A model generated the notes under the pieces. That model had not been told where the DNA came from, did no database searches, and saw only the letters and a list, made by a program, of their open reading frames with translations. 64,000 bases of DNA from Labilithrix sp. (GTDB lineage: Bacteria > Myxococcota_A > Polyangia > Polyangiales > Polyangiaceae): contig JAHBWE010000031.1 in assembly GCA_019637155.1 (NCBI GenBank), positions 40,377 through 104,376 of the forward strand, read 5' to 3'. A program made the translations under genes and the position numbers. How positions within the stretch are numbered: the first letter of the stretch is position 1; the number at the start of each line of letters is the position of its first letter. Shown here piece by piece: positions 29,150 to 36,983 of the stretch.

Positions 29150-29234
29150 CTTTTCTTGTTCGAGAGGGCTCTGCCCTCTCGAGCTCTCCCGCCGGGGCCG
29201 GTCGCGCGAAGACGCGCTCTACGCCCCGGACCCC
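29150..29234. repeat. 85-bp dispersed repeat, copy in the uvrA leader
   Basis: On the minus strand this stretch reads from GGGGTCCGGGG through a palindrome CGAGAGGGC-AGA-GCCCTCTCG (29161-29181) to AGAAAAG. It is about 93% identical (one indel, five substitutions) to 47460-47545 inside mutS, in the same orientation to transcription. It lies between the PLP-lyase stop (29253) and the uvrA start (29134), so the hairpin would be in the uvrA leader. No T-tract follows, so it is not an ordinary terminator. The pattern recalls REP-type elements. Confidence 0.85.
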
Positions 29235-29252
29235 CGAGAGGTTGCCCCGTAG

Positions 29253-30458
29253 TCATTCGAGCGCTTGGCCGAAGTCGCGAATGAGCTCGAGCTCGGATTC
29301 GATCCCGACGCTGACACGGATGAGCCCGTCGCCGATGCCGGCGAGGCGCCGTGTCTCGGCCGGCATCGTCGAGTGCGTGGTCGACGCGGGGTGGATCGCG
29401 AGCGTCCGCACGTCGCCGAGGCTCACCGCGTGGGTGGCGACCTTCAGGCGCTCGAGCGCGCGCCGGCCCGCGTCGAGGCCGCCGCGTAGCTCGAACGAGA
29501 GGAGGGCGCCGAACGCGTGCATCTGCTTGCACGCGAGCGCGTGGCCGGGATGGGAGGGGAGCGAGGGATGGTGCACGATCGCGACGGCGGGGTGGGAGGC
29601 GAGCGTGCGCGCCAGGGACGCCGCGGTGGCGCATGCGCGTTCTTGGCGCAGCGCGAACGTGCGGAGGCCACGCGCGACGAGCCACGCCGAGTGCGGCGCG
29701 AGGATGCCGCCGAAGCCCTTGATGACGGTGTCGCGGACGCGGTCGACCATCGCGCGTGCTCCCAGGACCGCGCCCGCGATCACGTCGCCGTGGCCGCCGA
29801 GGCCCTTCGTCACCGAGTGCACGACGAGGTCGACGCCGTGCGCGAGCGGCGTCTGGGCGAAGGGCGTCGCGAAGGTGCCGTCGGCGAGGACGCGCGCGCC
29901 GCGATCGCGCGCGAGGGCGACGACGGCGGGGAGATCGACGACGGCGAGGGTCGGGTTCGCGGGCGTCTCGACGTAGAGGAGCTTCGTCTTGTCCGTGATC
30001 GCGGCGGCGTACGCGGCGGCGTCGCCGTCGACGAACGTCGTCGTGATGCCGAGGCGCGGGAGCCGCTCGCGGAGGAGGCGCGCGCTCTCGGCGTACATCG
30101 ATCGCGGCGCGACGACGTGATCGCCGGCCTCGCACAGCGCGAGGATCGCGCCCGAGATCGCGGCCATCCCGCTCGCGGTCGCGCACGCGCTCTCCGCGCC
30201 CTCGATCGCGGCGAGCTTCGCCTCGAGCGCGGTGACGGTGGGGTTGCCCCAGCGCCCGTAGATCCATGCGTCTTCTTCTCCGCGGAACGCGCGCGCGGCG
30301 TGCTCGGTGCTCTGGAACGCGAACGCGCTCGACATCACGATCGCGGGGTCGAGCGCGCCGTCGCCGGCGGGGTCCTCGCCGGCGTGGACCGCGAGGGTCG
30401 CGATCGCGTCGGCGCGGCGGCGGAGCTGGACCGCGTAGTCGAGGGCGGGATCGATCAC
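29253..30458 (-). CDS. Cys/Met-metabolism PLP-dependent enzyme (trans-sulfuration family)
   Basis: The 401-residue protein is a fold-type I PLP enzyme of the cystathionine gamma-synthase/gamma-lyase group. The Schiff-base lysine lies in SVTKGLGGHGDV (K218), PLP-contact YGRWGNPT at 67-74, SGMAA at 96-100 and ADGTFATP at 192-199. The usual motif there is DNTFATP; Gly replaces Asn, a small deviation. It could be methionine gamma-lyase, cystathionine gamma-lyase or a synthase; the subgroup cannot be fixed by eye. The GTG at 30458 overlaps the stop of the EamA transporter (GTGA), so the two are coupled and the transporter may move a related amino acid. Confidence 0.88.
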   Translation of the reverse strand: MIDPALDYAVQLRRRADAIATLAVHAGEDPAGDGALDPAIVMSSAFAFQSTEHAARAFRGEEDAWIYGRWGNPTVTALEAKLAAIEGAESACATASGMAAISGAILALCEAGDHVVAPRSMYAESARLLRERLPRLGITTTFVDGDAAAYAAAITDKTKLLYVETPANPTLAVVDLPAVVALARDRGARVLADGTFATPFAQTPLAHGVDLVVHSVTKGLGGHGDVIAGAVLGARAMVDRVRDTVIKGFGGILAPHSAWLVARGLRTFALRQERACATAASLARTLASHPAVAIVHHPSLPSHPGHALACKQMHAFGALLSFELRGGLDAGRRALERLKVATHAVSLGDVRTLAIHPASTTHSTMPAETRRLAGIGDGLIRVSVGIESELELIRDFGQALE

Positions 30459-31381
30459 GCGCGCGATGCTACTTCACGTGGTCGCGTCGTGACGAGGACG
30501 CCGCCCGCGACGACGAGGAGCATCCCGATCGTCGCGGTCGGGCCGGGGCGTTCGTCGAGCAGCGCCGCGCCGAGGAGCGCGCTCGCGACGACGGCGAGGT
30601 AGCTCATGCCGGCCACGCGCGCCGCGTTCTCGAGCGCGTACGCGCGCGTCATCGCGAGCTGCGCGACGCCGGCGCAGATCCCGGCGAGGAGCATGCAGAC
30701 CGCGTCGCGGAGGGAGGGCAGCTTCGGATCGAAGAGCGAGAGCAGCGTCAGGACGACGGCGGCGAAGACGGAGAAGTGGAACGCGATCGCCTCCGGCGAC
30801 TCGGTCTGTCCGACGCGGCGGAGCATCATCATCGCGATCGAGCTCGAGAGCGCGGCGCCGCACGCGGCGAGCGTCGTGACGGTCGCGCTCGGCCCCGTCG
30901 GCGAGGTGAGCGCCGCGGTCGTGGCGCCGAAGACGAAGCTCGGCCGCACGACGAGGACGACGCCCGCGAGCGCCACCGCGATCGCGAGCGCGACGATCGG
31001 GCGCGTCGGCTCGCGGAGGACGATCGGCGCGAGGAGCGCGAGGAAGACGGGCGACAAGTTGAGGAGGGTGACGACGTTTCCGAGCGACATTGTCTTCGAC
31101 GAAATCGCATAGAACGTCGAGAGCATGCTCACCGTGCCGAACAAGCTCCGCCAGAACACGGCGCGCTGGTCCTTCGCCGCGACGGAGCGCCCGCGCGCGC
31201 GGGCGGCGGCGTAGGCGACGAGGGCCCCGATCGCCGCGCGGACGGCGGCCACCGTCGTCCACGAGGCCGACGCCGTCGCGACGCGGGCGAGGAAGTTCAT
31301 CGTCGCGAAGAGGACGGCGCTGACCGCCATGAGGGCCAACGGAGATGGCGTCCGGCGCGAGGCGGAAAGGGGTAGCGGCAA
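30455..31381 (-). CDS. EamA-family (DMT superfamily) transporter
   Basis: The 308-residue protein has about ten hydrophobic helices in two internally similar EamA halves, characteristic of drug/metabolite transporters such as amino-acid exporters. The TTG at 31381 gives a short cytoplasmic lead; the ATG at 31330 is close to the first helix and is also possible. Its stop overlaps the PLP-enzyme start by 4 bases. A substrate linked to sulfur amino acids is plausible from that coupling but not shown. Most family members have no known substrate. Confidence 0.85.
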   Translation of the reverse strand: MPLPLSASRRTPSPLALMAVSAVLFATMNFLARVATASASWTTVAAVRAAIGALVAYAAARARGRSVAAKDQRAVFWRSLFGTVSMLSTFYAISSKTMSLGNVVTLLNLSPVFLALLAPIVLREPTRPIVALAIAVALAGVVLVVRPSFVFGATTAALTSPTGPSATVTTLAACGAALSSSIAMMMLRRVGQTESPEAIAFHFSVFAAVVLTLLSLFDPKLPSLRDAVCMLLAGICAGVAQLAMTRAYALENAARVAGMSYLAVVASALLGAALLDERPGPTATIGMLLVVAGGVLVTTRPREVASRA

Positions 31382-31407
31382 GAGAAGCCGTGATAGCCTA
31401 ACGCTGC

Positions 31408-34400
31408 ATGCTCAAGGTCGAGTGCGAGTCTTGCAAAGCGCCCTATCAGGTCGATGAGCGGCGCGTACCGCCGACCGGGCTCAAGATGCGTTGCCCGAAG
31501 TGCGGGCACACGTTCCTCGTCACGGATCCGTCGAAGGGCTCTCCGCCCGCCGACGGCGGCGCAGCGAAGGCTCCGCCTCCGAAGAAGGCGACGATGGTCG
31601 GTCTCGCTCCGAAGCCCGGCTCCGCCGCCGTGAAGGCAGCGCCGCCGGTCGCGAACCTGCCGGACATCGACTTCGACGTCGCGCTCCCCGCGGTGAAGCC
31701 GGGCGGCCCGCCGGGGAAGGGTCCGCCCGCGTTCGGCGCGAAGCCCGCCGCGCCGCCGCCCGCCGCGCCGCCGCCTGCCGCGCCGCCGCCGTTCGGCGGA
31801 CTCGACGATCTCGATCTCCCCGCGCTCGCGAGCGACGCGGCGCTGCCCGCGACGGTGAACCGCGGCGGTCCGCCCAAGTTCTCGCCGCACGCGCCGCCGC
31901 CGATCGCGCCGGCGATTCCGCCTGCGCCGCCGCCGCTCGCGGCCGCGCCTCCGCCGGCTGCCGCGCCGAAGGCCGCGCCTGTCATCCCGAAGACCGACTT
32001 CAACTTCGACGTCGATCTCCCCGCCGTCCCGGCGGCGCCGACCGCGGGCGGCGGCGGCTTCGGATCGATCGATCTCCCCGCGCCGAAGCCCACCGCCGCG
32101 CGCCCCGTGCCCGCGCCGCCCCCCACGGCCGCCGCCGCGCCGCCGGCCGCGTTCGCGTCGAGCTTCGGCTCGCTCGATCTCCCCGCCCCGAAGCCGGCGG
32201 CGCCTCCCGCCGGGGGCCGCACGTTCGGCTCGGTCGATCTGCCCGCGTCGAAGACCGGCGGAGGCACCGCCGATCTGCCGTCGCTCCCGGGCGGCGGCTT
32301 CGGCGATCTCCCGGTCGTGCAGCCGGTCGGCGCGGGCCTCCCCGCGGCGAAGGGCGGCGGGTTCGGCGAGCTCGATCTGCCGTCGCTCCAGAACGATCTC
32401 CCGCTCCACTCCGGGCTCGGCAACAACCTGCCGGCCGCCGCGCATCCGGGCGCGCACCTCCCGGCGCCGACCGGCCCGGGCGCGCACCTGCCGACGGCGA
32501 TGGGCGCGGGCCAGCACTTGCCGACGGCGATGGGCGCGGGCCAGCACCTGCCGACGGCGATGGGCGGCAACGCGCACCTTCCGTCGGCGATGGGCGCGGG
32601 CGCGCACCTGCCGACGGCGATGGGCGGCAACGCGCACCTTCCGTCGGCGATGGATGCGGGCGCGCACCTGCCTTCGGCGATGGGCGACGATCGACTGCTC
32701 CCGAACCGCGCTGGACCGGCGCCGGTCTCGTTCGGCGAGATCGATCTCCCGCTCGTCGGCGCCGGCAGCGACGCGTTCGGCGTGGCCCCGCCCCCGCCGC
32801 CGCGTCCGCTCGACGCGGGTGGCTTCGGCGAGGTCGATCTCCCGGCCGACAACTCGGGCGGAATGGGCATCGGCATGGGCGGCGGCCTTCCACCGCTCCC
32901 GGCGCAGCCGCAAGGCGGCGGCCTCGGCTTCGGCGAGGTCGATCTCGGCGGCGGCGGCGCGGACCTGCCGCCGATCGCGCCGCCCGTCGCGATGAGCGCG
33001 GGCTCGCTCGCGTTCCAGGAAGCGTCGCTCGACGCCGGGCCGAAGTCGGGGCCGAGCCCCGGCGCCGCGGTGCCGGGGCGGCTGCGCGAGCGCGCGCGAG
33101 ACAGCGGCCCGCCGTCGAAGGCGCTCCGCATCGCCGCGATCGCGGTCGCCGCCATCGTCGTCGGCGGCGCCGCGCTCCAGCTCACGTCGGTCGGCGCGTT
33201 CGGTCACGTCTGGATCACCGACCGCCTCCACTCCGGCGAGAACGCGCAGATGGCGCGCGAGAAGGGCGACTTCGCGCGGAAGAAGCTCGCCCTCGACACG
33301 TTCGCGAGCGCGCAGCAAGCGGCGGACGACCTCGTCGACGCGCGCAAGAAGGCGCCGCGCTCGCGGCCGCTCGGCGCGTACGCCGCGTTCGTCGAGTACA
33401 CGAACCAGGTGCGCTTCGGGAACAACCCCGCCCGCGCCGCGCACGTGAGCACGTTCATCACCGACATCCCGGCCGACGTCGACGTCTCGTACCTCGCCGC
33501 CGCGCGCGCCGCGCAGGCCGCGCAGTCGAGCGACTGGGCGAAGGCGAAGTCGCTCGTCGACGTCGCGATCGCGAAGGAGCCGAAGGACGGCATCCAGCAC
33601 GAGCTCTCGATCCTCAAGGGCGAGATCGCGCTCGCGCAGAAGGACCCGACCGCGGCCCTCGCCGCGTTCAACGCCGCGCACGTCAGCGGCGGCTCGGCGC
33701 GCACGTACTTCGGCATCGCGCGCGCGCACTTCATGGCGAAGGCCTTCCCGAAGGCGCGCGAGGCGGTCGACGCCACGCTCAAGGCCTCGCCGGCGCACAA
33801 CGGCGCGCTCACGCTCCGCGCGCAGCTCCTCTGGGACATGCAGCGCGACGACGCGTCGGCGACGAAGGACCTCGCCGCCGTGCTCGACGAGAAGAACAGG
33901 AAGAACCTCGGCGTCGCCGAGCTCGCGACCGCGCTGACGACGAAGGGCTGGATCATGCTCGCGCGCGATCGCATGGGCGAAGCGCGGATGGCGTTCGACG
34001 AAGCGGTGAAGGTCGATCCGCGCAACGTCACCGCGCTCGTCGGTCAGGGCGAGGTGCTCTACGCCGACAGCCGCTTCACGGAGGCGCTCTCGCGCTTCGG
34101 CGAGGCGCTGAACAAGGACCCGAACAGCGTCGCCGCGATCGTGGGCTCGGCGAAGTCGAAGGTCTCCCTCGAGCAGCTCGCCGACGCGAAGACGCAGCTC
34201 CAGGCCGCGCGCCAGAAGGCGCCGAAGGAGATGATCGTCGCGCTCTGGCTCGCCCGCGTCGAGGACGCGCTCGGAAACAAGAAGCCGGCGGAGGAGCTCT
34301 ACGGCATCGCGATCGACCTCGCGACGCCCGAGAACCCCGACTCGATCCAGGCGTACGCGCAGTACGCGAAGTACCTCGCCGCGCAGGGCAAGGCGGCCGA

Positions 34401-35556
34401 AGCCGCGGCGAAGATGGACCAGGCCAAGGCGAAGCTCCCCGACAGCGCCGCGCTCCAGCGCGCGCTCGGCGAGGTCGCCGACACGCAGGGGCAGTTCGCG
34501 GAGGCGATCGAGCACTACGAGAACGCGCTCGAGAAGAACCAGGGCGATCTCGGGACGCGTTTCCGCCTCGGCATGACCTACCTCAAGATGCACAAGCTCG
34601 ACCTCGCGGCGAAGGCGCTCGACGAGGTCGCGGCGATCGACAAGGAGTACCCGGGCCTGTCGCTCCAGCGCGGCATCCTCCTCGAGGAGTCCGGCGACCT
34701 CACGAAGGCGCTCGAGCAGTTCAACGGCGCGCTCCAGAAGCAGCCGGACGATCCCGACCTCATGCTCCGCGTCGGCGCGGCGTACGTCTCGATCGGCGAG
34801 ATCGACAAGGCGTTCCCGCTCCTGAACAAGGTGCGCGAGGCGCGCCCGAACAGCGCGGAGGCGAACCACTTCCTCGGGCGCGCGTACCTGCGTCAGGGCG
34901 GCCTCGATCAGACCCAGGCGCTCCGCTACCTCCAGCGCGCGGTGGCGCTCGATCCGAACAAGGCCGAGTATCACTTGTATGTTGCATGGGCCGCGAACGA
35001 CGCGTCGCAGCTCGGCCTCGCGCGCGCGGAGATCGAGAAGGCCCTCGCGCTCGACAAGCTCCTCGCCGACGCGTACTGGCAGCGCGGCGTGCTCCTGCGC
35101 AAGGAGTCGCAGGTCAACGACGCGATCAAGGACCTCAAGCACGCGCTCGAGCTGAAGCCGTCGCGGCTCGAGGCGCACGCCGCGCTCGCGGAGGCGTACG
35201 AGAACAAGAACGACACCGCGGCCGCGATCTCCGAGTGGCAGAAGGCGATCGCGGGCAACGACAAGATCCCGTACTGGCGCTGGCAGTACGGCAAGCTCCT
35301 CTCGAACAAGAACGCGTACGCGGAGGCGGCGGGGCACCTCTACTTCGCGGTCGAGGAGGGCAAGAAGCTCCAGCCGCGTCCGGCCTGGGTCATGAGCGCC
35401 GCGTTCGAGTCGGGCGAGGCGCACCAGAAGACGGGGAAGAAGAAGGAGGCCTGCGAGGGCTACCGCTTCTACCTCGACACCGCGCCGCCGGGCGCCGCCG
35501 ACCGCCGCGACGCCGAGCGCGGCATCGCCGCCCTCGCGTGCCCGACCGAAAATTAG
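31408..35556 (+). CDS. Zinc-ribbon (MJ0042-type), Pro-rich, membrane-spanning TPR protein
   Basis: The 1382-residue protein begins with an MJ0042-type zinc ribbon (C6, C9, C29, C32), as in some myxobacterial motility proteins such as AgmX/GltJ. Residues of about 45-560 are a Pro/Ala-rich region with repeated FG-x-x-DLP motifs and 10-residue tandem repeats (see 32455-32694). One helix near 572-592 (IAAIAVAAIVVGGAAL) probably crosses the inner membrane. The C-terminal 750 residues are TPR-like helical repeats with Ala-, Leu- and Lys-rich units. This layout puts the zinc ribbon in the cytoplasm and TPRs in the periplasm if the helix is inserted as expected. The ATG is preceded by a 27-base gap from the EamA gene, which is divergent. 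A scaffold role in the cell envelope is inferred. Confidence 0.85.
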   Translation: MLKVECESCKAPYQVDERRVPPTGLKMRCPKCGHTFLVTDPSKGSPPADGGAAKAPPPKKATMVGLAPKPGSAAVKAAPPVANLPDIDFDVALPAVKPGGPPGKGPPAFGAKPAAPPPAAPPPAAPPPFGGLDDLDLPALASDAALPATVNRGGPPKFSPHAPPPIAPAIPPAPPPLAAAPPPAAAPKAAPVIPKTDFNFDVDLPAVPAAPTAGGGGFGSIDLPAPKPTAARPVPAPPPTAAAAPPAAFASSFGSLDLPAPKPAAPPAGGRTFGSVDLPASKTGGGTADLPSLPGGGFGDLPVVQPVGAGLPAAKGGGFGELDLPSLQNDLPLHSGLGNNLPAAAHPGAHLPAPTGPGAHLPTAMGAGQHLPTAMGAGQHLPTAMGGNAHLPSAMGAGAHLPTAMGGNAHLPSAMDAGAHLPSAMGDDRLLPNRAGPAPVSFGEIDLPLVGAGSDAFGVAPPPPPRPLDAGGFGEVDLPADNSGGMGIGMGGGLPPLPAQPQGGGLGFGEVDLGGGGADLPPIAPPVAMSAGSLAFQEASLDAGPKSGPSPGAAVPGRLRERARDSGPPSKALRIAAIAVAAIVVGGAALQLTSVGAFGHVWITDRLHSGENAQMAREKGDFARKKLALDTFASAQQAADDLVDARKKAPRSRPLGAYAAFVEYTNQVRFGNNPARAAHVSTFITDIPADVDVSYLAAARAAQAAQSSDWAKAKSLVDVAIAKEPKDGIQHELSILKGEIALAQKDPTAALAAFNAAHVSGGSARTYFGIARAHFMAKAFPKAREAVDATLKASPAHNGALTLRAQLLWDMQRDDASATKDLAAVLDEKNRKNLGVAELATALTTKGWIMLARDRMGEARMAFDEAVKVDPRNVTALVGQGEVLYADSRFTEALSRFGEALNKDPNSVAAIVGSAKSKVSLEQLADAKTQLQAARQKAPKEMIVALWLARVEDALGNKKPAEELYGIAIDLATPENPDSIQAYAQYAKYLAAQGKAAEAAAKMDQAKAKLPDSAALQRALGEVADTQGQFAEAIEHYENALEKNQGDLGTRFRLGMTYLKMHKLDLAAKALDEVAAIDKEYPGLSLQRGILLEESGDLTKALEQFNGALQKQPDDPDLMLRVGAAYVSIGEIDKAFPLLNKVREARPNSAEANHFLGRAYLRQGGLDQTQALRYLQRAVALDPNKAEYHLYVAWAANDASQLGLARAEIEKALALDKLLADAYWQRGVLLRKESQVNDAIKDLKHALELKPSRLEAHAALAEAYENKNDTAAAISEWQKAIAGNDKIPYWRWQYGKLLSNKNAYAEAAGHLYFAVEEGKKLQPRPAWVMSAAFESGEAHQKTGKKKEACEGYRFYLDTAPPGAADRRDAERGIAALACPTEN
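32455..32694 (+). repeat. Eight 30-bp tandem repeats coding HLPxAMGxxx
   Basis: Eight consecutive 30-base units, the first degenerate, encode 10-residue units of the type HLPTAMGAGQ, HLPSAMGGNA and HLPSAMDAGA. Variants alternate between units, which suggests unequal exchange. The frame is preserved, so copy number could vary between strains. Confidence 0.9.
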
Positions 35557-36083
35557 CGGTTCGCGTAGACGTAGACGTACGCCGAGAGCGCGAGGCCGAC
35601 GATCAACGCGAGGACGACGAGGCCGTTGTAGGACCGCCGCACGACCGGCGGGGTCCCTTCCGACGCGAGCGTCTCGGCGAGCTTCTTCGACGAGGACGGC
35701 TTCTTCGTCGACGGCGGCTTCGACGACGCGCCGGAGGCGGGGGGCTTCGACGAGGGATCGACGCCGCTCGGGACCTCCTCTTCGCCGAGGACCTCGACCT
35801 CGGGTGGGACGAAGGGCGCGTCGTCCTCGCGCGGCGGCTTGCTGGAGTTGCGCGAGCTCGGATCCGTGTCGGCGCTCGAGAGCGCGAGGGCCTGCGCGAG
35901 GTCGAACGGCTGGATCTTCGCCGTCGCGGCGGGCGGGCCGTAGCGTCCGGGCGAGGTGTTCTTCGCCGCCTTGATCGCGGCGGAGATGTCGCGTTGGATC
36001 TCCTGCTCCGGGCTCGGAGGTCGCTCCGTGCTCCGCGCCTCGGCTTCTTCGTCGGCGGTCGTCCTCTTGCGCTCGCTGCTCAC
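35553..36083 (-). CDS. Tail-anchored single-helix protein of unknown function
   Basis: The 176-residue protein is hydrophilic and Pro/Ser/Lys-rich for 150 residues (repeated SSKPP motif), then ends in one hydrophobic helix (NGLVVLALIVGLALSAYVYVY) and ANR. This is a tail anchor, leaving the N-terminus in the cytoplasm. The GTG at 36083 begins with codons like those of rsmA (both V-S-S). It overlaps the TPR gene by 4 bases at the convergent stops, and rsmA ends 42 bases upstream on the same strand. Not recognised; it may be a membrane-attached partner. Confidence 0.6.
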   Translation of the reverse strand: MSSERKRTTADEEAEARSTERPPSPEQEIQRDISAAIKAAKNTSPGRYGPPAATAKIQPFDLAQALALSSADTDPSSRNSSKPPREDDAPFVPPEVEVLGEEEVPSGVDPSSKPPASGASSKPPSTKKPSSSKKLAETLASEGTPPVVRRSYNGLVVLALIVGLALSAYVYVYANR

Positions 36084-36125
36084 TCGAAGCCCCGGGCATC
36101 GAGAATAGGGGGTGCGCGCGGCCCT

Positions 36126-36983
36126 TCACATGCGTCGCGCGGTCGCATCCTCGCTCTCGTCGAGGCGCGAGGCCATGCGAGCGAACGCGTCGACGGAGAG
36201 CGTCTCGCCGCGGGCGTCGAGCGAGATCCCCGCGCTCGCTGCCGCAGCCGCGATGCGGTCCGGCGCCGCGACCTTGGACCACGCGTTCCGCAGCGTCTTC
36301 CGTCGCGCGCCGAACGCGCCCTTCACGAGCGCGCGGAACGTCTCGGTCTCCGCCGCCGCCCGCGGCCGCCGCGGCGTGAGCGCGACGACCGCGCTCGTGA
36401 CCTCGGGCGGCGGATGGAAGGAGCCCGGCGAGACGTCGAAGAGCTTCGTCACCTCGAACGCGGCCCCGACGAAGACGGTGAGCGCGCCGTACGCCTTCGT
36501 CCCGGGCCGCGCCGCGAGCCGCTCCGCGACCTCGAGCTGGACCATGAACACGACGCGGTCGAGGTCGTCGGCGTGCGTCGTCGCGAGCTCGAGGAGCCGG
36601 CCGGTGATCTGGTACGGCAGGTTCCCGGCGAGGACGCGCGGTCCGGGCTCGGCGCCGAGGAGCTCGCGCGGGACGACGCTCTGCGCGTCGCCTTCGACGA
36701 CGGTCACGTTCCCGTGCGCGGCGAGCTCGTCGCGCAGGACGGGGACGAGGTCGCGATCGCGCTCGACCGCGACGACGTGCGCCGCGCGCGCGGCGAGGGC
36801 GGCGGTGAGCGCGCCAGTGCCGGCCCCGAGCTCGACGACGCGCGCCGCGCCGCGCTCGGCGTCCGGCACGCACGCCCGCGCGATGGACTCCACCACGTGC
36901 GCCGAGACGAGGAAGTTCTGCCCAAACGATCGCTTCGGCGCGAGCCCCACCCGCCGGAGCACCGCGCGCGCGTCGCTGCTCAC
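36126..36983 (-). CDS. rsmA: RsmA (KsgA), 16S rRNA dimethyladenosine transferase
   Basis: The 285-residue protein transfers methyl groups from SAM to two adjacent adenines of the 3' hairpin of 16S rRNA during small-subunit assembly. It has the family motifs: KRSFGQNFL near the N-terminus, the SAM-binding ELGAGTGALT, the GNLPY catalytic motif and a C-terminal helical domain (GARRKTLRN). The GTG at 36983 overlaps the DUF58 stop as GTGA, so it is read as the last gene of the DUF4350-MoxR-DUF58 operon. Length fits the family. Confidence 0.95.
   Translation of the reverse strand: MSSDARAVLRRVGLAPKRSFGQNFLVSAHVVESIARACVPDAERGAARVVELGAGTGALTAALAARAAHVVAVERDRDLVPVLRDELAAHGNVTVVEGDAQSVVPRELLGAEPGPRVLAGNLPYQITGRLLELATTHADDLDRVVFMVQLEVAERLAARPGTKAYGALTVFVGAAFEVTKLFDVSPGSFHPPPEVTSAVVALTPRRPRAAAETETFRALVKGAFGARRKTLRNAWSKVAAPDRIAAAAASAGISLDARGETLSVDAFARMASRLDESEDATARRM

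Noticed and set aside
29161..29181. Rho-independent terminator for the PLP-enzyme gene
   Set aside because: The hairpin is strong but no T-tract follows, and the same hairpin is inside mutS coding sequence, so it is better called a repeat.
32455..32694. CRISPR-like array
   Set aside because: The 30-base units have no unique spacers and are in frame in a protein; this is a coding tandem repeat.
31297..36873. Minus-strand open frame of 1858 codons
   Set aside because: Shadow of the TPR gene. The Arg/Glu-rich composition follows from reading a GC3-rich gene in antisense; no coherent domains.
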